The position numbers and the translations under genes are program-made. From assembly GCA_031282285.1 (NCBI GenBank), contig JAITEA010000012.1:1-7213 (forward strand): 7,213 nucleotides of DNA, in the 5' to 3' direction. This document shows, piece after piece, positions 1 through 5,960 of the stretch. A model generated the notes under the pieces. It saw only the letters and a program-made list of their open reading frames with translations, was not told the DNA's origin and made no database searches. The number at the start of each line of letters is the position of its first letter. Within the stretch, counting starts at the first letter, position 1. This DNA is from Helicobacteraceae bacterium. Lineage in GTDB: Bacteria > Campylobacterota > Campylobacteria > Campylobacterales > SZUA-545.

Positions 1-36
1 GGTTATGCCGCGCACCAAGCCGCTGGATTCTGCTCC

Positions 37-120
37 CAAATAACCCCCGCCCCTTGCGCGCCTCTCGCGTCTTACTGGTTTAGCAAATTGTTCGGCGCGA
101 TTTGCAAATAACCCCCGCCC
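37..120. repeat. Pair of 16-bp direct repeats
   Basis: The sequence CAAATAACCCCCGCCC occurs exactly at 37-52 and again at 105-120, a spacing of 68 bases between starts. Both copies lie in non-coding DNA. The TAA inside the first copy could be the stop codon of an upstream gene. The unit may belong to a dispersed genomic repeat family, which the window alone cannot show. Confidence 0.6.
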
Positions 121-134
121 AGCGCCCCCGCGCC

Positions 135-160
135 AATCCCCCCCTCTGTCAAGGGGGATT
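135..160. repeat. AATCCCCC inverted repeat
   Basis: AATCCCCC at 135-142 is matched by its reverse complement GGGGGATT at 153-160, with a 10-base spacer. It resembles the short C/G-rich palindromes that are dispersed in many bacterial intergenic regions. It is not followed by a T-run, so it is not an obvious terminator. Confidence 0.5.
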
Positions 161-220
161 CTCTCTCCTGTCTTACGCGATCGCCGCTTCGCCCCCGTTA
201 AGGTGGATTAGGGAGGATTC

Positions 221-468
221 TCATTCCCGCAACAAAGCGATAGTCCCGCGTAAATCGTCATACCCGCGACCTTCTCCGTCATTCCCGCATAGCGCCCGCT
301 CCGTTAGGAGCGTAAGGCGGGCATGCGGGAAAATAGTTTGCATTGAAATGCGATCTACGGCAAATAAAACGGTGTTTGGCATTCATTTTATGATATTTGA
401 TAGTTTTCAAGATGGATACCCAATCTCGCGGGAATGACGAGAGGCGCGATCTGCGGGAATGACGAGAG
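221..468. repeat. Cluster of CGTCATTCCCGC-type repeats in both orientations
   Basis: Forward units are TCATTCCCGC at 221-230, CGTCATACCCGCG at 256-268 and CGTCATTCCCGC at 277-288. The reverse complement appears as GCGGGAATGACGAGAG at 428-443 and exactly again at 453-468, a period of 25. Inside the cluster a compound hairpin spans 282-331. Its outer stem is TTCCCGCAT (282-290) with ATGCGGGAA (323-331), and its inner stem is CGCTCC (297-302) with GGAGCG (307-312) around a GTTA loop. The architecture resembles families of small dispersed palindromic repeats built on ATTCCC/GGGAAT, such as neisserial dRS3. That is a likeness of form only. The unequal units and spacing argue against a CRISPR array. 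Confidence 0.6.
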
Positions 469-547
469 CCCCTGTGGCGGGGAGGCGGGAGGGGCGTTTA
501 ATGAATCTTAGGTTACGATCTAGAGAAATTTCCACAAAGGTTGGCTT

Positions 548-1903
548 ATGCATGGAACTAGTTTGATTACCAGTTGGGTTGGCATACTTTGCCTTGTTAT
601 TTTTGTCGTGGGGTATGTCTGTATCGCTATGGAGGAGCAGCTTCATATCAATAAATCCAAGCCCGCGATATTTATCGGTACTTTTATGTTTATTCTTATT
701 GGCATATACACGCTCATAAGCGGCGGCGAGGGCGCAAGCGCGGCGTTGCGCGCCGAGGTCAAAACGCTGGTCGAGGAGATCGCGGAAATATTCTTTTTCC
801 TGTTTGTGGCGATGACCTATATTGAGACGCTGATCAATCGCAATGTGTTCGAGACGCTTAAATACAAGCTGGTTTCAAGCGGCTTTGGCTACCGCAAGCT
901 CTTTTGGCTGACGGGTCTGCTGGCGTTTTTTATCAGCCCCGTAGCCGACAACCTGACGACGGCGCTAATCCTATCCACCGTGCTGATCACCATCGATCGC
1001 ACGCGCAAAGATTTTCTGGTTCCGGGCGCGATTAATATCGTCGTGGCGGCTAACGCCGGCGGCGCGTGGTCGCCCTTTGGCGATATTACCACGCTGATGT
1101 CTTGGCAGGCGGGCAAAGCGCCGTTTATCGATTTCTTCTTTATCTTTCCAAGCTCCATTGGCGGCTGGCTACTGACGGCGTGGCTGCTTAGCCGCTTCGT
1201 GCCGGACGAAAAGCCGGCGTTTGACGCGAACAAGGAAAACGCGGTTCATATGCATCGCGGCGCGCGCGTCGTGATAGGGCTGGGCGTTTTCACGATCTTC
1301 TCCGCCGTGATGTGCGAACAGCTTTTTCATATCCCGCCGGTGTGGGGTATGATGTTTGGCTTTTCGCTGCTGTCGCTCTTTTCGTTTTATCTCCAGCGCT
1401 TTCACAAAGAGGAGTCGTTTGACGTGTACACAAGCGTGCGCCATATGGAGTTTGACACGCTGGTGTTCTTTTTCGGCATTCTCGCCGCCGTCGGCGCGCT
1501 TCACTACACGGGCTATCTTGGCTTGGTCGCGGCGGGCTACGATATTATAGGCGCCACTTGGGCGAATATCTGCGTGGGTCTGGTGTCGGCGGTGGTTGAT
1601 AACGTGCCGGTGATGAGCGCGATCTTAAAAGCCAATCCAGACGCGATGGTATTGGCGACGGGCGCGCCGAAGGTGGATCAGTGGCTGTTTGTAACGCTGA
1701 CGGCGGGCATCGGCGGATCGCTGATCAGCTTTGGCAGCGCCGCTGGCGTGGGCGTGATGGGCAAACTGCGCGGCATTTACACCTTCATGGCGCATATACG
1801 GCTTGGCTGGACGGTGGCGTTAGGCTATATCTTCTCGGTCGTTATCTGGTATGTTCAGTTTGAGGTTTTGGGCTGGTATATCTTAAGCGGTCCTAAACCT
1901 TAA
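548..1903 (+). CDS. nhaD: Na+/H+ antiporter NhaD
   Basis: This 451-aa polytopic inner-membrane protein belongs to the NhaD family of the ion transporter superfamily (related to arsenite permeases). The family exchanges internal Na+ or Li+ for H+ and so supports sodium tolerance, pH control or a sodium gradient. About 12-13 hydrophobic segments are visible, beginning at residues 9-27 and ending near 420-446. Family motifs are SPVADNLTTAL (130-140), NAGGAWSPFGDITTLMSW (169-186), DNVPVMSAIL (351-360) and GSAAGVGVMG (396-405). The Asp, Asn, Thr and Ser residues in these blocks are the likely ion-path residues. The length fits the family. The ATG at 548 is preceded by AAAGG (536-540) at a 7-base gap. 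The gene stands alone on this strand, downstream of repeat-rich DNA. Its last 21 bases overlap the end of the opposing permease gene, so no separate terminator fits between them. I am confident of the family; ion preference is not readable. Confidence 0.93.
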   Translation: MHGTSLITSWVGILCLVIFVVGYVCIAMEEQLHINKSKPAIFIGTFMFILIGIYTLISGGEGASAALRAEVKTLVEEIAEIFFFLFVAMTYIETLINRNVFETLKYKLVSSGFGYRKLFWLTGLLAFFISPVADNLTTALILSTVLITIDRTRKDFLVPGAINIVVAANAGGAWSPFGDITTLMSWQAGKAPFIDFFFIFPSSIGGWLLTAWLLSRFVPDEKPAFDANKENAVHMHRGARVVIGLGVFTIFSAVMCEQLFHIPPVWGMMFGFSLLSLFSFYLQRFHKEESFDVYTSVRHMEFDTLVFFFGILAAVGALHYTGYLGLVAAGYDIIGATWANICVGLVSAVVDNVPVMSAILKANPDAMVLATGAPKVDQWLFVTLTAGIGGSLISFGSAAGVGVMGKLRGIYTFMAHIRLGWTVALGYIFSVVIWYVQFEVLGWYILSGPKP

Positions 1904-2695
1904 TCGTCTCGCCGCGAGCGAAACGATCAGCCCAACGGCGGCGATCAGCGCGATCGCCGCTCCGCTCGTTACATTGAAAACGACGGCGAACGCAAAACCG
2001 CAGATCATAAACGCAAACGACAGCGCCGCCGACAAAACCATCGTTTTCCACAGGCTGTTTGAATAGCTCTGCGCTATCCACACAGGCAGCGTCAGCAACG
2101 CGATCACGAGCATCACGCCCGCCACGCGAATGGCGATCACGATCGCCAGCGACGATAAAACCAGCAGCGAAATGTAGAGCGGCGCGATCTTGACGCCCTT
2201 GCTCTTTGCGAAATCGCCGTCAAAAGCGAGCGCCAGCAGTTTGCGGTAATAGACGATAACCCACGCCAAAATGATCGCGTCGATCGCGCCAAAAGCCAGC
2301 AGATCGCCAGTCTCGATCGCTAAGAGCGAACCGAACAGATAGCTCATCAGATCGCCGCTATACCCGGGCGCGAAATCGATAAATATCACGCCTATCGCCA
2401 TACCGATCGCCCATATAGCGCCGATTATCATATCGCTCTGAGCGCGGTTGTTCAGCGTTACAGCCGACATAGCGATCGCCGCCAAAACGCTGGCGATCGC
2501 GGCGCCAAGCAGCGGCGAAAAGCCGAAGAAAAACGCCGCCCCCACGCCGCCGTAAGCGGTGTGCGCCATAGCTCCGCTTAGAAAAACGATACGATTTACG
2601 ACCACGAGCGAGCCGATCGCGCCCGTGGCGATCGCCAGCGCCAAGGAGGCGATCAGCGCGTTCTGCGCGAAGGGCAGCGACAGCAGATCAAACAC
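1883..2695 (-). CDS. znuB: Metal ABC transporter permease (ZnuB-like)
   Basis: This 270-aa membrane protein is the channel subunit of a cluster 9 (Zn/Mn/Fe-type) ABC importer. It passes the metal ion from the periplasmic binding protein through the inner membrane using the adjacent ATPase. About eight hydrophobic helices are visible. Family blocks are SGAMAHTAYGG (40-50), GDLMSYLFGSLL (114-125) and RVAGVMLVIALLTLPV (190-205). The start is GTG at 2695, which overlaps the end of the ATPase gene by 8 bases and has AGAGAG about 9 bases upstream, so translational coupling is likely. It is the last gene of the minus-strand metal-uptake operon. Its final codons overlap the end of nhaD by 21 bases in the convergent direction. 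The subunit type is clear. The substrate (zinc or manganese) is inferred from the family and the neighbouring binding protein. Confidence 0.9.
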   Translation of the reverse strand: MFDLLSLPFAQNALIASLALAIATGAIGSLVVVNRIVFLSGAMAHTAYGGVGAAFFFGFSPLLGAAIASVLAAIAMSAVTLNNRAQSDMIIGAIWAIGMAIGVIFIDFAPGYSGDLMSYLFGSLLAIETGDLLAFGAIDAIILAWVIVYYRKLLALAFDGDFAKSKGVKIAPLYISLLVLSSLAIVIAIRVAGVMLVIALLTLPVWIAQSYSNSLWKTMVLSAALSFAFMICGFAFAVVFNVTSGAAIALIAAVGLIVSLAARRLRFRTA

Positions 2696-3314
2696 GGCGC
2701 AATCTCTCTACGCTGGTTACGCGTCTGTTGATAGAGATAATGCAGTCGGCGTCTTCTTTGAGGCGCGAGCGATCGTGGCTTACGCAGACGATAGCCGCCG
2801 TTTTTTTCATCTCCAGCAGCGCCGCGACCATCAGCTCCTCGCCCTTCGCGTCGATGCCCGAAGCCGGTTCGTCCAGCAACAGCGCCTGAACGCCTCCGAC
2901 AATGGCGCGGGCTAGAAACACCCGCTGCCGTTCGCCGCCGCTTAACTCGCCGATCCTTTTACGCGCCAGATCGGCGGCGCCCAATCTATCCAGCGCGTCC
3001 AGCGCCTCTTTTCTGACGCGTTTTTTGTCGGGCAGAAACCCCATCTCCACGACCTCGATCGCGCTTATTGGAAAGCTCAGATTTTCGCCGCGCTCCTGAG
3101 GCATATAGCCAACCCGCGCCCCGTCAAAGAGTAGCGCTTCGCCGCGATCGGGCTTTAATACGCCGGCTAGAATCTTGATCAGCGTGCTTTTGCCGCCGCC
3201 GTTTGGTCCGGCGATCCCAAGGAACTCGCCGATCTCGACGCTGAAGGATATATCCTCGATCGCCCACGCTCCGTCCCGAAAGAGGCTGAGGTTTTTCGCC
3301 TCAATCGCCGCCAT
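2688..3314 (-). CDS. znuC: Metal ABC transporter ATP-binding protein (ZnuC-like)
   Basis: This 208-aa cytoplasmic ATPase drives the metal importer. All motifs needed for ATP hydrolysis are present: Walker A GPNGGGKST (36-44), Q-loop Gln73 in GYMPQE, ABC signature LSGGERQ (124-130), Walker B ALLLDEP with catalytic Glu149, D-loop SGID (152-155) and H-loop His180. The sequence matches the metal-type (ZnuC/MntB-like) branch. It is shorter than the usual 240-260 aa because little follows the H-loop region, so it lacks any C-terminal regulatory extension. The ATG at 3314 overlaps the binding-protein gene by 14 bases and has AAGG 6 bases upstream. The 3' end overlaps the permease start by 8 bases. 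These overlaps indicate one tightly coupled operon. Confidence 0.9.
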   Translation of the reverse strand: MAAIEAKNLSLFRDGAWAIEDISFSVEIGEFLGIAGPNGGGKSTLIKILAGVLKPDRGEALLFDGARVGYMPQERGENLSFPISAIEVVEMGFLPDKKRVRKEALDALDRLGAADLARKRIGELSGGERQRVFLARAIVGGVQALLLDEPASGIDAKGEELMVAALLEMKKTAAIVCVSHDRSRLKEDADCIISINRRVTSVERLRRV

Positions 3315-4161
3315 TGAACGCCTTGATCAGCGCGTCGGCGGCGTCGCGCATCAAACTCTCCCAATCGTCGCTTATGATCGTTATCTGCTCTGTTTTCGCG
3401 CCCAGCGCCGAAGCGAGCGATTGCGCCGCTTTGGGCGAAGCGCCGCGCTCCACAAAAACGACCTTGATCTTTTCCTCTTTGGCTAATTTGGTCAGCGCGG
3501 CAAGCTCGCCTATTTTGGGCTCTTTGTTCTCGAACTCGATAAAAAGCTGCCGCAAGCCGTATTCGGCGGCGAAATAGCCCAGCGCGGGGTGGTGGATCAA
3601 GAAGGCGCGATCGTTATAGGGTTTAAGTTTTTCGGCAAGCTCTTGGCGCAGCGCGTCGATCTTGGCGATCGTCCGCGCTCCGTTTTGCCTGTACAGCGTT
3701 TCGTTGGCGGGATCGACTGCTATCAGCGCCTCGATCGTATAGCCCGCCTGCGATCGCATAGCCGCCGCCGAGAACCAGATATGCGTATCGATCGCGCCGC
3801 GACGGTTGGCGGCGGCGCTTCTATCGTAGCTTAGCGGCGTAAGCGTCAGCTTCTCCACGCCGCGATCGACGTAAAATACGCGCATATCCGGCGCGTTTTG
3901 CTCGAATCGTTTCAGCCATATTTTTTCAAACTCGACGCCGCACGCCAGGTAGGCGGAGGCTTTGGAGAGTTTCGCCATCTGCGCGGGTTTCGGCTCGAAG
4001 GTGTGCGCGCTCGCGTTTGGCGGCGAGGCGACGACGATCTCGACGGCGTCGCCGCCTATATTCTCTACCAGCCACGCCTGCGGCGCCACGCTTACGGCGA
4101 CTATGATTTTCGCGTGAGCGATCGCGGTCAAAAACGCCGCCAAACAGAGCGTACGCAACAT
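3301..4161 (-). CDS. znuA: Zinc/manganese ABC transporter substrate-binding protein (ZnuA-like)
   Basis: This periplasmic cluster A-I binding protein captures the metal ion and delivers it to the permease encoded downstream. I chose the ATG at 4161 (286 aa) because GGGAGAAGG lies 7 bases upstream. A TTG at 4179 in the same frame would start inside that ribosome binding site. Residues 1-17 form a Sec signal peptide ending AHA before KIIVAVSV. The expected metal ligands are visible: His53 in AHTFEPKP, His127 in DTHIW, His190/His191 in IHHPALGYF, and an acidic residue at Asp265/Asp266 in SDDWESLM, with Glu238 in VFVE nearby. There is no His-rich loop. A second, related binding protein lies 74 bases upstream. 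Substrate identity (Zn or Mn) cannot be fixed from the sequence; the three-His site makes zinc the likelier choice. Confidence 0.9.
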   Translation of the reverse strand: MLRTLCLAAFLTAIAHAKIIVAVSVAPQAWLVENIGGDAVEIVVASPPNASAHTFEPKPAQMAKLSKASAYLACGVEFEKIWLKRFEQNAPDMRVFYVDRGVEKLTLTPLSYDRSAAANRRGAIDTHIWFSAAAMRSQAGYTIEALIAVDPANETLYRQNGARTIAKIDALRQELAEKLKPYNDRAFLIHHPALGYFAAEYGLRQLFIEFENKEPKIGELAALTKLAKEEKIKVVFVERGASPKAAQSLASALGAKTEQITIISDDWESLMRDAADALIKAFNGGD

Positions 4162-4186
4162 ATTAACGCCTTCTCCCAAATATCGT

Positions 4187-4206
4187 CCGCGCCCGTTTTC
4201 GCGCGG
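4187..4206. other. Hairpin between the two binding-protein genes
   Basis: CCGCGC (4187-4192) pairs with GCGCGG (4201-4206) around an 8-base loop. It lies in the 74-base gap between the two tandem binding-protein genes. In the transcribed (minus) direction no U-run follows, so it is not a standard terminator. It could act in mRNA processing or stability and set different levels for the two proteins. The structure is seen; the role is inferred. Confidence 0.35.
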
Positions 4207-4235
4207 TTTATCTACGCAAAAAGACGCGGCGGCGT

Positions 4236-5051
4236 TTAGTTAAACGCGTTAACCAGATAGACGGTAACGGCGTTCATCATCGCCTCCCAATCGTCGTCGG
4301 GAAGAGCGATCGTCTCGACATGTACGCCAAGCTCTTTGGCTAACGCGTTCGCGCTTTTGGCGTAGCTCTCGTCCTCGACAAGCATAGTCGTAACGCCTTC
4401 GCTCTGGATAGCGCTCTTTAGCTGCGCAATATCGGAGGGTCTTGGCTCGCCCTTAAAGTTGATCGCAATCTGCCTCAAACGATAATCGTTAGCGATATAA
4501 CTAAACGCGGCAGGATACGCTAAAAACGCTTTATTGTGATAGGCGGCTAGCTGCGACATAATGTTGGACTTAATGCGATCTATCTTTTGAAACAGCTTCA
4601 TACCGTTTATCTGATATTTGCCCATATTCGACGGATCGCTTTCGCTCAGGGCGCGCATAGTCGCCTGCGCCATCGTCCGCATAGCCAGCGCCGAATACCA
4701 GATGCGCGTATCGTCCGTCCCCGTAATTGTTTTGAGTTTGGTAAAGCCTCCGTCGGCGGCGTAGAACTTCATCTGGGGCGCGGCGGCGGCAAAACGATCC
4801 AGCCAGTTTTTTTCAAACTCCGCGCCACAGGACATATAGACGCTGGCTTTCGCCAGAGCGGCGATCTGAGATTGTTTCGGCTCGTATGCGCTCGAGCTAA
4901 CGACGGATGGCGCGATCGTTACCACTTCGACGAGATCGCCGCCGATCTCTTTTGCTATCCACGCCTGCGGAGGAACGCTGACGACGACTAGCAGTTTCGC
5001 CTGCGCGAACGAAAAGGACAAGGCAAGAAGAAAAAACAGCGAGCGTATCAT
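4236..5051 (-). CDS. ZnuA-like periplasmic protein lacking all metal-binding histidines
   Basis: This 271-aa protein is a paralogue of the next gene, roughly 40% identical by eye and colinear along its length. I chose the ATG at 5051, preceded by AGGGTGGTGG. A GTG at 5063 is possible but would leave no spacing. Residues 1-18 are a Sec signal peptide ending AQA before KLLVVVSVPPQAW. The fold-defining parts are kept: EIGGDLVEVV, EPKQ, CGAEFEKNWL, DTRIW, LVED and DDDWEAMM. However, each metal histidine is replaced: His53 of the paralogue is Ser54, His127 is Arg116, and His190/His191 are Tyr179/Pro180. Only two histidines (172, 244) remain, neither at the site. The acidic Glu226 and Asp252-254 are retained. 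It is the first gene of the operon, nearest the promoter. It may bind another ligand, sense the transporter state or act as a helper. It has no frameshift or stop and so is not an obvious pseudogene. Confidence 0.85.
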   Translation of the reverse strand: MIRSLFFLLALSFSFAQAKLLVVVSVPPQAWIAKEIGGDLVEVVTIAPSVVSSSAYEPKQSQIAALAKASVYMSCGAEFEKNWLDRFAAAAPQMKFYAADGGFTKLKTITGTDDTRIWYSALAMRTMAQATMRALSESDPSNMGKYQINGMKLFQKIDRIKSNIMSQLAAYHNKAFLAYPAAFSYIANDYRLRQIAINFKGEPRPSDIAQLKSAIQSEGVTTMLVEDESYAKSANALAKELGVHVETIALPDDDWEAMMNAVTVYLVNAFN

Positions 5052-5076
5052 TTTGACCACCACCCTTTTTTGCCAT

Positions 5077-5104
5077 ATTATAGCAAATTGCCGTTATACG
5101 CCAA
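5077..5104 (-). promoter_or_regulatory. Promoter of the metal-uptake operon
   Basis: Reading the minus strand, a perfect TATAAT -10 lies at 5082-5077, preceded by TTTGC, about 26 bases before the ATG at 5051. A weak -35 match TTGGCG lies at 5104-5099 with a 16-base spacer. The palindrome GCAAATTGC (5083-5091) directly abuts the -10 and could be part of a repressor site, for example for a Fur/Zur-type regulator. No good match to a known Zur box is visible. Confidence 0.65.
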
Positions 5105-5203
5105 AATACTTAAAAAGGCGCGGAGGCGTTTGCGTTTAGTAGGCGCGAAAAGGCGGCGCGATTGAAAGCGGAAGGGTTTTGGGCGATAACGGCGGCGGCT
5201 TGA
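5105..5203. other. Intergenic stretch with no recognised content
   Basis: This stretch separates the metal operon promoter from the end of the upstream 60-aa ORF. It is rich in GGCG/GCGC steps. Apart from the hairpin at its right edge I see no gene, repeat or site. Confidence 0.5.
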
Positions 5204-5213
5204 TTAAGCCGCC
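5194..5213 (-). terminator. Hairpin over the stop codon of the 60-aa ORF, possible terminator
   Basis: GGCGGCTT (5194-5201) and AAGCCGCC (5206-5213) form a perfect 8-bp stem with a 4-base loop. The stop codon TAA (5206-5204) of the minus-strand 60-aa ORF lies inside it. The minus strand continues GCCGTTATC, so there is no U-run. It may be a weak or Rho-assisted terminator, or an mRNA-end stabiliser. Confidence 0.45.
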
Positions 5214-5386
5214 AGCTTACTCTCTTCTATTTGGCTTTCAAAAAGCTCGCCGATTGTCTGAACGCGCGGAAGATCGGCGCTTTCATAGGCTTCCTCGTCG
5301 GACTCGAAAGCGATATCCATCGCGGACAGATACGAAACGGTACTGTTGTCCGTCGGCAGTTTGACGCTATGCGAAAATGCGTACAT
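5204..5386 (-). CDS. Small acidic protein of unknown function (60 aa)
   Basis: I do not recognise this protein. The ATG at 5386 has a near-perfect ribosome binding site, AAGGAG (5398-5393), with a 6-base gap, which is the main reason to believe it is translated. The product is strongly acidic, with about 12 Asp/Glu against 3 Lys/Arg. The acidic patch is FESDEEAYESAD (residues 27-38), followed by a predicted amphipathic tail. It has no membrane segment, signal peptide or cysteine. The C-terminus is KLAA, which resembles C-terminal degrons of the ssrA type and may make the protein short-lived. A 29-aa ORF lies 19 bases upstream on the same strand with its own TATAAT promoter, so the two are probably cotranscribed. 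The charge suggests a regulatory, antitoxin-like or adaptor protein, but this is speculation. Confidence 0.55.
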   Translation of the reverse strand: MYAFSHSVKLPTDNSTVSYLSAMDIAFESDEEAYESADLPRVQTIGELFESQIEESKLAA

Positions 5387-5405
5387 TTGGCTCTCCTTCT
5401 ATAAT

Positions 5406-5495
5406 TTAACTTGCGATCGCCAGATCGTCGTTTAACCGACTGCCGGTTAAACGCTGGCTTTGCTCTCCCAAAACCCGCGACGCAATTATCGCCAT
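5406..5495 (-). CDS. Short ORF, possible leader peptide (29 aa)
   Basis: The ORF runs from ATG at 5495 to TAA at 5408-5406. AGGTG (5505-5501) lies 5 bases upstream, and a TATAAT sits just before that. It would give a 29-aa peptide beginning MAIIASRVLGEQSQ and ending DDLAIAS, with no cysteine and no membrane segment. A perfect 10-bp palindromic stem lies in the middle of the coding sequence. The ORF ends 19 bases before the start of the acidic 60-aa ORF. It could be a leader peptide that controls the next gene through the hairpin, or the first of two small partner proteins. I recognise no family. Confidence 0.4.
   Translation of the reverse strand: MAIIASRVLGEQSQRLTGSRLNDDLAIAS
5429..5453. 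other. Perfect 10-bp inverted repeat inside the 29-aa ORF
   Basis: CGTTTAACCG (5429-5438) and CGGTTAAACG (5444-5453) are exact reverse complements around the loop ACTGC. At this length and loop size it should fold stably in RNA, or serve as a dyad operator in DNA. It lies about 60 bases downstream of the TATAAT box and about 45 bases before the 60-aa ORF start. That position suits an attenuator or a repressor site. Confidence 0.6.
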
Positions 5496-5514
5496 ATTTT
5501 CACCTATGTATATG

Positions 5515-5520
5515 ATTATA
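5515..5520 (-). promoter_or_regulatory. -10 box for the 29-aa/60-aa ORF pair
   Basis: The minus strand reads TATAAT at 5520-5515 in an AT-rich context (AAAATATAATCATA). It lies 19 bases upstream of the 29-aa ORF start. No clear -35 hexamer is seen at the usual distance, though the DNA upstream is AT-rich. The 5521-5656 stretch beyond it holds no gene that I can see. Confidence 0.5.
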
Positions 5521-5656
5521 TTTTAATCAGTACGCTGAAATATTTTTGAAGTCTATTAACTAAGCGCCGTGCCTTAAACTTTGCTCCAAGAGGCGGAGTA
5601 AATCAAAAACCGAATCTTGGCGGGCGGCGCGATTGTTTTAGCGGCGGGTTAATTGT

Positions 5657-5749
5657 CTAATTCTGAAGCGATTTTGGAGACCAAAAAACATAATACAACA
5701 CAAATGTGAACCCTATGGCGATAGCAAGAGACGCTATAGCGGCAGCCAT
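5657..5749 (-). CDS. Single-helix membrane microprotein (30 aa)
   Basis: The ATG at 5749 has an excellent ribosome binding site, GGAGGAGG (5763-5756), with a 6-base gap. The stop is TAG at 5659-5657. The product is one hydrophobic helix (about residues 3-22: small residues first, then FTFVLYYVFW) followed by a short polar tail SPKSLQN. The size and layout resemble small accessory subunits of membrane complexes such as KdpF or CydX. They also resemble small hydrophobic toxins, but no sequence signature of any of these is present. The start lies one base after the stop of the 59-aa gene, and its ribosome binding site is made of that gene's last codons. The two are therefore coupled. I do not recognise the family. 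Confidence 0.6.
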   Translation of the reverse strand: MAAAIASLAIAIGFTFVLYYVFWSPKSLQN

Positions 5750-5750
5750 T

Positions 5751-5930
5751 TTATACCTCCTCCGACTTTTTTGAAGTATATATTACAGCAAAAAATACAT
5801 AAAGCCCAGAAAAAATCATAACAACGGACGCAATCTCTTTGTTGATCGCCAATCCGATCACGCCTGCGACCACTAAACCTATAGCGGTATTTTGAGCGGC
5901 GTCTAATATTCTCTTGCGCCATACCTTCAT
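5751..5930 (-). CDS. Two-helix small membrane protein (59 aa)
   Basis: The ATG at 5930 follows GGAG with a 6-base gap. A TTG 39 bases upstream in the same frame (5969) overlaps the -10 box of the promoter and is rejected. The protein has a basic N-terminus (MKVWRKRILD), a first hydrophobic helix around residues 15-30 (AIGLVVAGVIGLAIN), a short KE turn, a second helix around 33-51 (IASVVMIFSGLYVFFAVIY), and a charged tail KKSEEV. This predicts a helical hairpin in the inner membrane with both ends cytoplasmic. It is the first gene of a two-gene unit with the 30-aa membrane protein and has its own promoter. No family is recognised. It might be a toxin, a phage-type small membrane protein or an accessory subunit. 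Confidence 0.65.
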   Translation of the reverse strand: MKVWRKRILDAAQNTAIGLVVAGVIGLAINKEIASVVMIFSGLYVFFAVIYTSKKSEEV

Positions 5931-5960
5931 TTTTGTCTCCAACGCGAAATTGTCGTTGAT

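Larger units (their letters stand above)
1..547. other. Repeat-rich intergenic region upstream of nhaD
   Basis: No convincing gene is visible in this stretch. The open frames here run through C-rich repeats, have no ribosome binding site and read as low-complexity Pro/Arg/Ser protein. The first 43 bases in frame 2 could encode the C-terminal tail of an upstream plus-strand gene (ending PLDSAPK-stop), but this cannot be confirmed from so short a piece. The region holds a repeated 16-mer (37-52 and 105-120), an AATCCCCC/GGGGGATT inverted repeat, and a cluster of CGTCATTCCCGC-type repeats in both orientations (221-468). GCCCCT at 468-473 can pair with AGGGGC at 490-495, just before GTTTAAT, and may be a weak terminator. 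A poor -10 candidate for nhaD (TACGAT, 514-519) is present without a clear -35. Confidence 0.7.

Noticed and set aside
102..437. 111-aa plus-strand open frame in the repeat region
   Set aside because: It has no ribosome binding site, runs through the CGTCATTCCCGC repeats and the palindromes, and has a low-complexity Pro/Ser/Arg composition.
221..468. CRISPR array
   Set aside because: The repeats are only 10-16 bases, differ in sequence and orientation and have irregular spacing, and no cas gene is present.
407..646. 79-aa minus-strand open frame across the nhaD start
   Set aside because: It is antisense to the repeats, the nhaD ribosome binding site and the first NhaD codons, with no protein-like features.
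889..1504. Two minus-strand open frames of over 110 aa inside nhaD
   Set aside because: They are antisense to a well-supported antiporter gene, overlap each other and show no motifs or ribosome binding sites.
5406..5495. Flagellin remnant in the 29-aa ORF
   Set aside because: The stretch QRLTGSRLNDDLAIA loosely recalls a flagellin N-terminal pattern. It is too short and needs gaps to align, and nothing else flagellar is nearby.
5734..5922. 62-aa minus-strand open frame overlapping the small membrane proteins
   Set aside because: It is out of frame with the two coupled small genes, which have better ribosome binding sites and membrane-helix patterns.
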